Below are positions 37,900 through 51,900 of a stretch of DNA of 64,000 nucleotides, in pieces. The notes beneath the pieces were generated by a model, which did not search any database, was not told the origin of the DNA, and saw only the letters and a program-made list of their open reading frames with translations. The stretch is from Fasciolopsis buskii (lineage: Eukaryota; Platyhelminthes; Trematoda; Plagiorchiida; Fasciolidae). How positions within the stretch are numbered: position 1 is the stretch's first letter; every line of letters starts with the position of its first letter. The position numbers were made by a program, and so were the translations under genes. The DNA lies in contig LUCM01007300.1 of assembly GCA_008360955.1 (NCBI GenBank), positions 151,941 through 215,940 on the forward strand, given 5' to 3'.

Positions 37900-38215
37900 T
37901 TTAATTTTGGATTTTGGTTCCCAGTACTATCTTTGCTTGCGAATGGATGAGCAAAATTTTCCCGCAAGCACGTGATTGGTTTCGCAATTACACCCGATTG
38001 TCGGGTATGCGTATCCGGTAGGCTTCCGCCCAGCCATCCCAATTTTTCTGCACTTCTTTATTAGTTTCTCACTAGAATATAATTTGAATCATTAGGAGCG
38101 TGAACGGATGATAAGTCCATTTTAAAAATCACCTGATGATCCATCGGGGCATTTCTGTTGGTAAGGAAGGGCCAAACCTTAGAAAGAGGACAGAAAGTCC
38201 AGAAATATTGATTAA
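37900..38215 (+). repeat. Unclassified dispersed repeat, copy 2
   Basis: The same block order as copy 1 (GCAAAATTTT, GGTATGCGTATCCGGTA, CCAGCCATCCC, TCACTAGAAT, CGGATGATAAGTCCATT, GGGCCAAACCTT), with roughly a quarter of positions changed. Both copies have the same orientation. An antisense 72-codon frame over it is a by-product. Confidence 0.75.
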
Positions 38216-39424
38216 AAGGGTAAATTTTCTTTAACCATCCTTATGCACAACGTACTACTGGCAACAGAACCCCTTAATTTCAGAACTTGTTTTCGTTCTG
38301 AAGGTTGGCTTTGCCTGATCACCAAAAATATGTCCGACGAATCTCCGTGTTATTCTCAAATGGATTTATCATCCATTCACGCTGCTGATGGTTCAGGTGA
38401 GCATTTAGTGCTACTTGCGGATGTTTTATTTGGCAACAGCCAAAGCCTCGAAAGTCTAACTTGAATCTCCTTCCCGCCATAAAACCCAGAAGAAAGTCAA
38501 AACTCTCGATAAATGACCGGTTAAAATTTCTCCGAAGCGCACAATTCCTAAAAATAGGAAAGACCGTCTCAAAGGCTGTTTTCCTTTCGAATACCTCTTG
38601 TAGACAAAACTAGTATTTTCCACTGAATTAGCTTAAGTGTTATAGGGGTAAGTTCTAGACTCACTTGACAGATGCTCAAGTGGACAATCTGCAATAGCAT
38701 TTGCTTTCCATCACAGCACGCCGGACATCCGAACGATTTATACAATCGTCTTCAAGTCCACATTTCTGGTGACTTACAGATCATTCTGTCAAAATCAAGC
38801 CAGAAATGAGTGATGATCCCTACGCTTGATGAATCGTCCTTCTGATCTCAACCTTGAAGCACCAAAATCGTTACAATCCTACCTTAGCTCGAGTGAAGTG
38901 AGTTCTATGCGTGAAGTTTAATTTCCAAATGGTGTATACTCAGAGATGAAAATATCATTACCACATTCTAACGACAAGAAACTATAACCTAGATGTGAAA
39001 GCTACTTCAAACTATCACCATACCTTTCACTCCACGATAGCCACAATTCGCAATAATCTGTTATATTTGAATGGACAATCATTTTGCACTTTGCTTACCC
39101 ACTACCTTTGTGACCAAGTGAGGGTGTGATTTTTAAGTCCTATATCCCAGTGACTCTTATCGAGCTAACGATGGATCATCGATAGTTTCCGTAATGAACT
39201 TCGTTGATTTACATGCCTGATGCAAAAACTGAAGACCAAATGTTGGCTTAAAAATAATCAGAGTGGTTATACGGAGGGTTATTGCATTTAGACCTACTTT
39301 AAGAGCATCAGTACCGGAACAACGAAAGATCAATGGATATTTGAAAGCACCCTGGAAAAACAACAGCATGCATGTCCGACTGGCTAGAAAAGTCACACTT
39401 CAGCTACCTTACCGCCCACATACG

Positions 39425-39771
39425 TTAATAATTGCGTATGCTGGTCGCCGCCAGATGATTTTCTTGCAAGTCGGAAACAGATATATACCGGACAGTGAGT
39501 GGCGAATGAGTTTTTCCTAAGCGAAATTCGTTGGGAGGTACTTACTTTTATTCACTACCGAAAAAGTAGTAACCAGTAATCCTCGGGATTTCGTGATAAC
39601 ACAGTTGGTAGTAAGAAGTAGCACTAGCAAGAATATTACAAATGAGCGTCGGTATCTTATAAGACGCATTTTTAAATTGATCACTTGCTCACTCGAAAAC
39701 GAACCTAGGTGTATTTCAAACCCTTCAAGATCGCATGATCCCATTTTACGGGATTCTCGTCCTTTCGACAT
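39425..39771 (-). CDS. Candidate two-exon gene for a small single-pass (type II-like) membrane protein
   Basis: Exon 1, 39771-39546: ATG, a hydrophilic N-terminus of about 45 residues, a basic RYRR, then a membrane segment (SFVIFLLVLLLTTN), ending at a GTAAGT donor. A 29-base intron ending TTTCGCTTAG leads to exon 2, 39516-39425, ending in TAA, for about 105 residues in all. The topology suits a signal anchor. The start context is poor (T at -3). Plus-strand frames at 39292-39494 and 39593-39829 overlap it and are alternatives. Confidence 0.2.
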
Positions 39772-40980
39772 CGAGCCTTGGAACAGTGTGCCTTTGTTAG
39801 GAGTGTTATTTGGAAGCCATGGTTTTTGAGCATTGAGAATTCAGTGTGCGCAGATCAAAATTACATAATACGGCTGACCTCATCAGGCAAAAAATCGAAG
39901 TTGAAAGCCAACTACCTCTGAAAGACATTGTAACTTTCGACGTGAGTTACGATTTACAAAAACCTGACCGGGACCTGCCGCATTGATCCGGGATAACGCA
40001 AACACAAGTTTGGCAAGATTACGAGACAGTTTCTTGGACATCGACAAATATCGATACCAGTCGATAACGATCAGTTCAAACAAGTGTTGGGATGGTCGGT
40101 TGATCGATTTATTTGGTCGGGTTCATGCTCTGGTGTTCGACAGTTTGATACCATTATGGAACAAAAGGGAAGGAAGGTTCACTGGTCTCTGATCCAGTTT
40201 GAGTTTTGTTACAGCATAGTACTGTTCTGGTACAGATCAGCGCGTATCTAACGTAAATGGGTGACTTTGGTTTTCTGTGGTTTACTGACTTGAAGTTGGT
40301 TCCAAGCCAAGGAGATTTCATGTCCCCAAGTTTATGAAGAACAAAAACCGTTGATTGTCTAATTAAATTTCACACAGTCCACTGATCCAGATGTCCTACG
40401 GAAATCGCCTATCATGCAAACTGTCAAAAATACTAAAAATTGCTGAAATACTCAGTCACACCGAAATCGTTAGGTTTTTTGCTCACACGACTAGTCATTT
40501 GGAAGAGTAATTTTGTCGTAGAAATAGGTGGTGCAGTGATGCCTAAAATTTATGTAGAAGCTGAAAAATAAGGCACAGGGATTTTAGGTTTCCTCGGTTC
40601 TTTAGCAGTTTGTTACAAAAAATTCAGAAAGTTATTCCTTATCTCAACATGGTTACTGTATGCGGTATTAATTATTTCGTTTCGTACGGAGTAATCTAAA
40701 CCAAAGTTTTCAACCCCGAAATCCTTCATCCTGGATTATGAACTACCAGATACCCTTGCAGAGTTGCCACCATAGTTACAGGACTCGGCATCCCTGCTTG
40801 CCACAGCAGATCTTGATGAGAAACGTACTGACTCCTTTACTTCATTCATCTTAATGTAATTCACTAAGGCCATGGCAGGCGTCCCAATGGGAACGCTTGA
40901 TAAGAAACGCGACAGTAAGACGGACAGTATTTGAAGTTTGATTCAGGTCGACAATCTGATTGATACAGAAGCTCTTCCAG

Positions 40981-41183
40981 TCACTGATCGGATGCAGATG
41001 TATTCCAAAAACACAGTTCAAAGCAGAGTTGGATCAATACGTCTGCAGCAATGCATATATGTACCTAGTTGGCAAATTATATATACGCATGTACTGGCAT
41101 CCGAAATGTGTGATGATTTATGAGCAGAACTTCCGTTTCTTACCGGATTCTGAACAAGGAAAAACCTCTCTCAGTTCTTGGAG
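40981..41183 (+). CDS. Candidate internal exon, 67 codons
   Basis: Acceptor GAAGCTCTTCCAG and donor GAG|GTAAGA enclose an open frame (phase 0 in, 2 out). The peptide has five Cys and an aromatic-rich stretch, YMYLVGKLYIRMYWHPKC. No family recognised. A second open frame covers part of the same DNA. Confidence 0.17.
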
Positions 41184-43514
41184 GTAAGAGAAATAAAAGA
41201 AATGAAACAACTGACCGTACTAGACTTGCTCCATGAAACTACGTTTGTGTACGAAATTCTCTGTCGCTAGGTGGCGTAATTGCTCTGCAGGTATTTTGTA
41301 TGATTCTATCCCTCCTGTCAGTGACAAAATATTTACAACCGTAGCGGTCTGAGGACCTTGCGGAGTTCATGAATCCGGCTTCCCAATATCAATGTCATCT
41401 GAGATTTTGCTACCTCTGTTGTATCAGCAGAAAAGGAAACGGAATGAACTATTTTACCAACGCTCTTGTCAAAACACTATTGGCAACTGCTTAAGGATAG
41501 GCATTGCTCCGTGCTTTACGTTAGATAAAAGTAAGTGCGTCTTAACAGCCGCATGCTTCACTGTCCTCCGACAGTTTAGTTTCCCCTTTTATGGAAAGCC
41601 ATTCATATCGGTGAATGTTTTCTGAATATTTTTCTTCTGACCATTTAGGATCCTTGTTCCCAGAACACAGATAAATTTACTACCCTTGTTGACCACTTTT
41701 TTGAAATTGGGGATCGGATTGACGGTAAATATCACGCATCGGATTTCGTTGCATTTCATTCTTGTTCATCGCAGTTCGCATGTTTATTCACCCACCTGAT
41801 AGACAGATTGTCAAAAATATCGTACGTCCTAAAAATCATTGTTTATGGCTAGTTTGACGAAGTCATGGTAACACAGTCCACGTGACTTGCAAGTTTTACT
41901 TGAATTTGCATGTTAATTCCAGATCAGACGATTTCGAAAATGAATTAAGCATAGTAGACATTGTCAAGTACTAATATTCAGTTTTTTCACCGTCTCGTTT
42001 CCACTCCAAGGTCATCAATCATCTCGTGCCGAAGAAGAGTCTGGTGTCGATAAAACTACGCACGTTCGTTCTTTTAGTACAAAAATTTTCCGTGACATTT
42101 CAAACGGTTCTATGTCCAGCAAAGCTAAACGCTTCATCCGGTATTCCCAAACACATTTAACAATAAACGTATGTTTTATCAAACTTCCAAAGTTACGGAA
42201 GCGAGTAGGACCAGAGCGTCCAGAAAAAAAAATAGAATGCTGATGCTACCGCGATGCACGTGAGCGCAGTAAAGTGCCGGGTAGTTAGTTGACTATAGTG
42301 TGCAGGTTCACCAAAAAGCATTCAAGTGTCATTGCATGGTCGAAAAATTGCATCACCAGTGACAATCTAATTCATTTTCGTTTACATTCATGTCTAGGTG
42401 CCCCAGCTAGTGACCGTTCGTGACTTCGACACGCCTCTCGTATTCCGACCATGTGTGATTAAAATTTATTTCACAAACACGTAGGGTAATTTAACAGAGA
42501 TAGCTAGAGCAGTCAAATTATCACTTAACTATTTCGGTCATACGGCAACGAGGTGAAGGCCGTCAACGTTCACGTCCCTCGGGAAAGGTGAATGGTCACT
42601 CTGAGATAACTGTTAACCTTTTGCCACTGCTGACATGATATGTGCAGCAAAGTCCGAGAGATGTATTGAATTTCCGATCGAAGAGTGAGTGAGATTTGTT
42701 GTGCCTTCATCTAATCTCTAATTTGCATAAATTTTTACTTTCGTTTAAAGCAAGAACTCTAGCATCTGTAAATCAATGCATGAATCACTAGGGGGAAATT
42801 AATGACTTATCTAAGAATTAGGCTATTTGTATTCGTTTTGCAACGGAACAGTTGTCGGTGAAAGCCACGGACGCCATGTCGTTTAACGATCTGGTACAAA
42901 AAAGAGTCACATTGGAAAAAACGCTGCAGCGGACTACGGAAATCATATGCATGGTATCAGAAAACGTAATCACAGATAACCTAACTCTCAAGTTGCACGC
43001 CATTGTCGACAAATGCCTAGTCAGGCTGGTCGGTTGCCAGCTAAGCCAGGTGTGAAGCTTTTTACTCAAATAGACCTTATGGGTTCGAAAATCTAACTTT
43101 TCCAAGTGTTTTTTTGCACTACATCTTGAATGTGGGACAGTTTCAAGCTTGGATAAGCGTAAAGGGCACCAGAAGTTTGGAACCCTCAACAAAATCAAGG
43201 CCTACAACTTTTGACAAGGAAGGTCAGCTTTTGGACTAAACGGGGAAGTAAATTAAGCAGTATAATTCGCAAAGCTTGAACTATTTCATGTAACTTCCTA
43301 GAATATTACTTTTAATGATGGTGGCTTCATGTTGCTTTGCTCATCTGTGGTGACGGAGTTGGAGCTTCAACTTCATAGATAACCTACAGAGGAGGACGCT
43401 CATGATTGTCATGAGTTCCAATCGCCTGGACTCATGCATTCCATAGACAAATCCTTCTAAAGTAAATTGAGTTCTCTTTCTAGTGCATCGTCGCAATCTT
43501 GGATTTATTTCATT

Positions 43515-43610
43515 TCCTAGTACTTGCTTAGTAATGAGTTGGGCGTTGACATCACTTGGTGAATAATTTCATGAGAACGTATAACCTCTAACTACTAACA
43601 TTTGTGAAGT
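43515..43610 (+). repeat. SINE body fragment, copy D (no tRNA head)
   Basis: ACTTGGTGAATAATTTCATG followed by AACCTCTAACTACTAACA matches the body of copy C, which lies 390 bases downstream in the same orientation. No box A or B precedes it, so it is 5'-truncated. Confidence 0.65.
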
Positions 43611-43779
43611 AGACAGTATCTGTAGTTCCTGTCCAAAGCCTTCGTCGTACTCTGACTACCTGCAGAAATGTCATTTATTGGTAGAAGTCGACTGCCATGC
43701 ACCAGTGGCTCGTAATTGTGCAAAATAGTGCTGAACAGACGGAATATCATGTGGTGACGTTCACCGAACCACTGACAGC

Positions 43780-44000
43780 GCTTTCGTTAGCCTAATGGCT
43801 GAGATATTCGACGCGAAATCGTTCGTTCTGGATTCTCGCCCAATTTCGGGCGCGGTGAATATGGAGAGCCCAGGATTGATACCGAACATAAAACAGTTAT
43901 GCAGTATTTCTAGGGTTCCCTAGTGGCGAAGTGAGTGATAATATCACATGGTGAATAATTTCATGAAAACCTTCAATCTCCAACTACTAACACACCATTT
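43780..44000 (+). repeat. tRNA-derived SINE, copy C (head and body)
   Basis: Box A TAGCCTAATGG is at 43788-43798, then a damaged box B (GGATTCTCGCCC), TTCGGGCGCGGTGAATATGG, AAAACAG, and the body block ACATGGTGAATAATTTCATG with CTCCAACTACTAACAC. It shares both halves with copy B-minus, which shows that head and body form one element. Confidence 0.75.
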
Positions 44001-45044
44001 CAGTTGGCTTTTAGATAAAGAAATCCTTTAGCGCAATGGATGCTGGCGTCTGCAGTTAAGCTGAATGCAAGCAGTTCAGTTCCGGGAGACAGTTCTGGAT
44101 TTATTTATGAGTCTAAAATTTTCACTACCTCATAACAAATCTACCTACTGCTTTTGAGATTGTTCCGCTTACCGTTAGCATTTTTACATTAAACATGAAT
44201 ATATTTGGCGAGCATTCCTGAAGGACGACTGATGATATAAAACGTTCCTTAGGATGACATAAGTTGTGAAAAGACCCTTTCAAAATCTAACCCTCATCCA
44301 TGAGATTTCCCGACTTACTGAACATTATTTTGTAGATTCATCTGTTGCTTTTTCACAAATTGGAGGGACACGGGTCACCTCTGATCACCATCCGACATTC
44401 GTATTCTCACTCAAAGCGACGCAGATTCGACGCACCGACTTGACTGCCAGATAATAAGAGGAAAATTAAAATTGTACGATCATTGGTGATAACATAATGG
44501 CGCTGATGAATGCAACAGATTAATTCAGTGTTTAAAACAGCAAAATAAAACATTTTTCAGACAATCGGTCTTTATTTATGGTTCCTTCCAAACGGCTGCG
44601 ACAAACTTCGAGCTTTCGACAACAGATGTTTATCATAATCATCGATTTTTATTCCTCTGACGCCAGCAAGATCCATAGTCACGTCTGCGCGACAGAGTAC
44701 AGAATAGCTCAGAATAAAGAAGCGAGGCAAGCAAACATTATCAACGCATTTTCCCTCCCTTTAAGCTTCATGACTCATTGGATTGTTGCAATCAGACCCA
44801 TCCACACGATAATAGTCAGAATCGCAGAAGAAAGGAAAATGCATAATGATAGGTTAAGAAAATCAATTTGTGGGTAAATCAAAGCGCTGCACTGGCGCCG
44901 CTGATAGTAAAAGGAAAAAAGACGATTTGCAACGTCTCAATCATTGGTATTTCATCCTGCTTTTTAAAGCAGAAAAATGTAAAGACCCAGGCAACAGCAA
45001 GGTTTTGCAAATACCTCTATGTTCTCAAGTAGGTTCTAATCCAG

Positions 45045-45466
45045 GGATCTTGGTTGATGAAGAAGTCATTTTGACTCTCCAGCATTCTGGTAAAAATCTT
45101 GCTCTCAGGAAACAGAATTGTAATTTCAGCAGATTGGACTCTGTACTCCTTACCAGGAGACTGAATGTTTTTCTTCATCGGTCACTCTCCAGGTAAAATT
45201 AATAATCCCCTCTGAGATGAAACTTTTACTTCCATCTCACCAAACGTAACCCGTCAGGCGTTACCATTTCGGTAACGGAGTGCAAAGATAGTCCTACCTT
45301 GCACACGACACTTGTATGCCATTTAACCTGGTTATTTTTAGCGCGACAATGTTCTCACTGATACGAATTCAGGTGGACTTTGGCGAAAAGTACAGAAAGG
45401 GACGCACGGTAAAAAAGAGTATCAGTGATCCAAGCCATGTTATCTCAAATTCAACACAAAATCTTG
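45045..45466 (+). CDS. Candidate pair of exons (45045-45192 and 45342-45466)
   Basis: The first candidate runs from acceptor TCTAATCCAG (or an earlier one near 44965) to donor CAG|GTAAAA. The second runs from acceptor GGTTATTTTTAG to donor TTG|GTAAGT. Phases match (2, then 1) across a 149-base intron. The peptides are basic and unremarkable. An overlapping minus-strand exon candidate (45798-45596, ATG start, donor GTATGT) competes with it on the other side. Confidence 0.17.
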
Positions 45467-45999
45467 GTAAGTGCCAACGATATGACAGTGAGATTAAACT
45501 TATTTACTCAGGTGAGTAGCTTGTTAAAATTGCATAACAAGAGGGGCGACAACTGAATGCAGTGGAATTCATAACGGCTCATCCGTTTCACATACGTGAA
45601 AGCATTTTCCGGTATTTTATGTATTTTCCTGACCTTCGACAAATTGGACGATCCACAAGTCACTACAGGAGCATTTACAAAACAAGGTTCACTCAAATTA
45701 GTAAAATTTATGGCCAGGTAAAAGCAACGAGTTAACTGTTTACCATCATTTGTTGTGTTTATTTTCCTCACCACTTCACGATATTCCTCGTCAGTCATCT
45801 TTACATAAAAGTCGTATTACGAAATGTCGAAGGAGATATTGTTCCGTAACATTGTACCACATTGGGCAAATTCCGTGGTGCCCAAAATGGTGTACATCCG
45901 ATCGCGGGGGATTCACTGCGCTCTTTAAATAGTTCCAGATTCACTAATTTCACCGCTTGCTATCTTCTCTGCTCGCCGTCAGTGAGAACCGAAAGCAAA

Positions 46000-48900
46000 T
46001 TTTGCTCTGTTCTATGATTTAAATTTCGAAATGTTTACCATTAAGGTTGAAATGAGAGCAACTGTTAGATACTCACAGTGGGCAGTGCTTAAGCAGTCAG
46101 CATGACGGCCCCTAAATATGAAGCATCCATTCAACATCCTCACATAATCAAGCAGTTTATTTTATTTAAGCAGACTATGCTGAACCCTTAGGCCTTTCTT
46201 TAAAACTCTGTTGGCATTGATAGATCTGAAACAACGTAAGACAAGAAATAGCTAAGTAGTGATGGTTCCACAAACGTATTATTGCGTTTATAAAATGCAG
46301 ATCAATTATAATCAGTCTAACTTACACATCAAGAAAGACTGACTGAAAATGTGCCCTGACTTTTGACTCCCAATTTCTCAGGAAAACTTCTCTTGGTTAA
46401 AAACAAAATAAAGGCATCTATTCTTGGTATTTGTCTTTTTCCTGCTTACCGGGTCCTTAGGTTGCTGTAACTGTTTAGGTAATGACTGTTCAGGTTTAAC
46501 ATTCTGTTTGCATTTGATGTTATATGTCACCCGGTGGTCAGTTAGATACTGATGTCTTGGATCGTTCTATCTCAGACCCACCAAGTTTCGTTGTGCGAGT
46601 TACAGTTGAGCTAACCAAACACGTGACTCCTGTACACAGTTCCCAATGTTCACTGTTATTCCTTTGTGGGCCGAAATAAGAATACAGCATCGCACAGATT
46701 CCTACTTGATCGGGACATGCGGTATCAGTCAATTTGTGTTCATTGTATACGGTGCGATATCTTGACGCCGCTACCTTTAATTGTTTACGGATTTCTATCT
46801 TTAGGGCCTCTTTTTTGCTGTCTGGAACATTCTGGTGGTTGCGTCTGATCTAGGTATTTTTTACGGTACTCGAATTGGTAATTAAGGCCTTCTTCAATAT
46901 TTTCATGTCTTTGTAAGAGTCATAACGTTTTGTCAACTCTGTTAGATGCATTTCATCATGGGTTGCATTTAAAACGTATGCGCGATGCTCTGAATGATTT
47001 TCAGACATTTGTTTGAAACTCTCGTTGGTGGTTCACGTCAACTGTGCAAACCCAACAGTCCCACTTAGTTGAATTACGATTAGCTTTTTGCAAAGGCTTC
47101 ACAGTGAATAATCGAAAGGATCAAATTTGGAACCGAAAATATCGTTTAGATGTGATATGGGCTACTGGATATTTTACAGTATGTCTTTACATAAAATGGA
47201 AGGATTGCAAGATTTTAAGTCGCATTACCTTTAGATAAAAATTAAGCAACATCTGTATTAACTATACCGCAGAAGGTAACCAACAGTTTAGCCTCAGCTA
47301 AAACCTTATGTTTGTAAGCAATGCCTCTCAAATACTGGGATTATCCTGTTCGTGTAAGAAGGTCGGTATAGGGTAAAGTACCTCGATTATCGTACTGTCA
47401 ATAATTTCAGTGCAATAGATTCTATTCCACAGCATTGATCTGGCTTCATAGGTTAGGTCACTATTTACTGGACTAATTCACCGCCAGCTCGTATAGCCTA
47501 GTCATATCAATCACTTGCTTTGCTAGAATACATTTCACTACCCAGAGGCCGTATACTTGTTCACAGCTACAGAATCTTTGCTTTAACTGCATCCTCCAAC
47601 TGAACGAGACTAGACAATTTGCTTGTTGTTGGAGAGAGTTGTTGCTTATGTTCTTCTGCTGACGTCCAACTTGCTAGCTTTGAGTGTATTTGCCTCGAAA
47701 AGTTGGCACCAAACCACAACTATGGGTCAGCTTATTGTCCCGCTTTGTCAGATAGACTGTAACAGTGAAAAACAGTAAAGTTTATCGAACCGGAGCTCAG
47801 ATCACAATGTGCCAAATATTGCCCTGATGACGGTTACCCGAGCGAACCGAGAGGCAACAATCTGTACGTCTAACCGACAGTTGCGTGGTCTCACGCTATC
47901 GTTGTTACATTGTCAAGTACTGTTTTCGGTGAGAAATAACCATGTGGAATCTAAAATTTACCATTTGATTTTCTGCACTAAAAAGTAGTAAACCGGCTGT
48001 GATTGAAGTTGTCATTTTCCGAATTCAGTTTACTCGTGCCAATTCGGTATACAGTGAAATAAATTTACTTAATATCTTTCATATGTCAGTCGTTGCATTC
48101 AAATAGAGTGACAGAGCTAAGTATCTGAAAGTTGGTTCATGAAGGGATTGTTGGAAAGAAGATTGTCTTCAGCAATTACGCTGCTGTTATATAACTAAAT
48201 TATTTCGTTTCCGGTCACGTCAGAATCTCATGTGTAGATGGGCAATTTGATTGTTAGCAGCTATCCGAGCTTGATCTTGTTAACTGTGGTGACTTGACAA
48301 ATCACTTTTCGGAACGTAATGACGAGTTGTGAAGTTTAATTTCTACCGCGTCCGATATCACCAACAGTCTTCGATTGATTAATCTCTAGGCATCCGTTTA
48401 CCCTGTGCAATTTCCTGTGAATGTGTTCTCCTTTTGTAGTTTGCAACAAAGCAATAGTGACGGTGCTCTTGTTTTTGCCACACGATCAGTCCGGTTTGTG
48501 TTCGTTGACCAGGTGAGACGGCTGCGGTGTCATTCGAAATAAGCAACTTGCTGACATCACTTACCACTTACCAGGGAACATTCAACTACAAGTGAAGTGA
48601 GAAATGTTATTATGCGCTGTTTTGCGTATATTCTACAGTGATTCAGTTCAGCATCTACACAAATTACCGACAAGACCGGAAATTTAATAACTAGAGTTCA
48701 GAATTACTAAAAGCCAAATGTTGAATGCTTGTAATATAATCGGCTTATTTCTAAGCAGTTCATTTCTTAGAATCCCTGAAATTCAGCACGTGAATATGTT
48801 TCTGAACACTATGCGTGAATATTTACCAGATACATTTTTAAAGGTATGTGGGAAATTTACGCTCGATGCAAACACAGTTATTTTCACCATAAAAATATAC

Positions 48901-51900
48901 CAGTAATTTTTGGAAAATACCTAAGTTATTTTGCGGACACCAGTTACTTTACCTAGTGCCAGATTTCTCCCTTGGCTCTTTCCATATTGAAGATAAAAGC
49001 GATTCGATGTAGCAGACAAACTGTTCTTCTTATCTCATTGGGAGGATATGTTGTGAATTTTTTGAGCTTGCAAGTGGAACGTTGTCCGTCAGTTATCAGA
49101 CATTGCGTCAAATACAGGTGCTGTTTGAAAGGGTCAACATATCCATTCTCGTCATCCATATTTTGTTTACTCGGTCAAAAAATGAGTGGAATGCTTCCTG
49201 TATAAATAGACCACCTGTTTCTGTCAGTGAACAGACTTAGGAACCACAAACTGATGCAGCGAATTTAACCCAATCGACGGATGGTAGTTGGAAAGCAAAA
49301 CAATTGCAATTCCATCTAACAATCGACATGAACGGATTGCATTCAGAGAGCATGCGTTCGGACTGATTATTCCAGACAGGGCAATGTGGCTAACCTTCAG
49401 CTGATAGCAAAAGTTTGATTAAATGATCAAATTCCAGGGAAAGACGACCATTTGAAAAGTCTTAGATGAATAATTAGATTTAATGCGGTGTCGGATATAT
49501 GAAGACTGAAGTGTATGCTTAAATGTTCAACGATAAGTTCTGGAGAAACGGAAATATAGATTTTTGTCCGATCGCTTCGCGTGTACGCGTTAAGCTTTCC
49601 GCTGGAATGTAGGGCAACACAGATTGTTGATGTAAGCAGGTAACAATCAGTCACATTGCCGCAGGACTGAGATATGAGCCATGGGGTTTTGATGCAAATC
49701 ACCGTCAGATAAAAGCACTTTGTCACAGTTTGCCAAACGGACTGTGTCCTTTTTCACTGTCCAGTTTTTCTGTGGTTGCTTATCCTTCTTTCCTTCGTGG
49801 TTTTAGGTGGCCATTTGTACCAGGCCATTCGATCAATGTCCTGTGGCTCGGACGAACAAAAATGCAAACAAAACGTGTTTTCCACAATCGACCAGAATGC
49901 ATCGCGGAATAAACTGGTCATAATGTATAATAGCATAAATATTTAGGGCATGTTTGAACTATTAGTTCCGTGGAAAGCGGATGCCTCATGCCTGATAACG
50001 CCCATTTCATGGGGGTGGACCGGTAGCTATGATCTTGACACTTGGAGTAGCATAGAACCGCAGAAGATCCCAATGCTACTATGACGTTTTCATCCAATGA
50101 TTAAACTTATTTAATTTATTTACCGTTAACGGTTTTTGTTAAGTTACCACACCGACGAACTGTCAATAGATAATACCAAAAAGTGCACTGCCTGCGAGTA
50201 GTATTTTCCATATATGAATGTAACTAGATAATTCGCCAGCAGCACATTAATGGTCTTGAATATCTTTGGCCTTTTAGGTATGCACTGCTGGTAACCATTT
50301 GTTCGATGATCCCAGTGCTTCCGTGCAACCTTATTGGGTTGGAACCGGAACCTCGTTTAAACCATTGCCAGCGGGTATTAAAGAAAGGTCAAAATTCTGC
50401 CCTTCAGTCTGTGTGCGAAAACATTTAACCAACAAAAATCTTATAGGTTAGGACCTTGTGAACTTTTCTGAAAGCGATACTGACCAGACCGCAGACAAAA
50501 GGTCCGATAGCTGATGAAGTGATTCTTAAATCGACTGCCCATCCTTTCATGACCTAACGGTTCAGGGGTTTGCGCTTTTACTTATATTGTGCTTTCAAGT
50601 AAAGATTAGTATCTCTTAGGATGTCAAAAACTTTTGTCAAACGAAACGTGTCTTGCTCTGTGCTAATCGTGAACACCCGATTTCGTTGAATTTGCGATTT
50701 CTGCAAGATCACAGAATAGTCGAGTGGTTGATACTTTGTTTCTTTAGTGGTCTGATTTCGAAACACTGATCGAGCTTTTGTAGTCTAACATATTTATTTA
50801 TGTACATGGACTAATATTTGCATATACGTTTGTGGATAGTTTTGAGTGATTAAGAGTATGTTATTATGAATGATATAACATTAATAACAGCGTTGTTGGT
50901 AGACGTAATTGGCCAACGTTTCGACTACCGTGGACAGTTTTTCTCAAGATTTACACTCAGATAACTGAAGGAACGTCCACATGCCAGCGGATGTTCAGTT
51001 GTCTGTGTGTGTGTGTGTGTGTGTGAATGCGTGTACTTTGAACTGTAGACCGTTAGAGGGATTAGTTGTGCTTTACGTCGTGCGCCGCTGTGGTGGTTTG
51101 TTTCTCAATTGTAGACTACACTTCTTGTGCAACATACAAAGTGGCAAAATATTTCAGCAGATTATTAAAACCCTATCGGAAGATTTGTAGTAAGTCATTT
51201 CCAGGATATAATCAGGGGATACTTGCAGAATAATTTCTCCCAAAACGGCAATTTTGCAAGTATCGTTTGATCAGCGGGACCGACCGCTTCAAACTGTGTC
51301 CATACATTGTTACAATAAAGTAGCACCAACTTGTTCCTATTATGCTAGTAATAGTGATTCGGTTAACGAACGAATTCAAGCCGTTTGAGTGTTTAACTGT
51401 GGTCACCAGCTCATCTATGAACTTTGGAACTAACTCTTGCTAACATGCATCTTTTTACCCGCTTTTGCCCTCTACTGGTTTTGTTTCAACCACAACTCAT
51501 TCAATCTATTCAAAAGGACTCCCTGGTCTAATTGTTTGTCTGTGCGCTTACTTTCACCGGTATGCCCAGTCATTATTGAGTGCAATTCTTGGACCCGAAA
51601 TCTTTCTTTTTCCATATAGCCGTTCGGCTATTCAGTTTACTTTCCACCGGCTTTCATTCATATCTTTTGGGTAGGCGACGTTTTAATACCACAAAGAAAT
51701 TAGAGCATTTTCGTGCCGGATCAGTGGTTATAAAACCTGAGATTTAATGATCTACTCGTTCCTTCGATTCCTGCGGTTAGAGCCGAGCACATTTGTCTCC
51801 CCTGGGCAGCACTGTGGAATCTGGATGGCATCACCTCCCTAAATGAACTACTATTAGCACTGTGGTCTAGGGTGCAAACAGTCTTCAATTATAAATAATT

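Noticed and set aside
42818..43198. 126-codon minus-strand frame and an exon-like 66-codon plus-strand frame (42852-43049)
   Set aside because: Lengths are within chance expectation and the two compete. The plus one has a CAG|GTGTGA donor, but neither has an independent clue.
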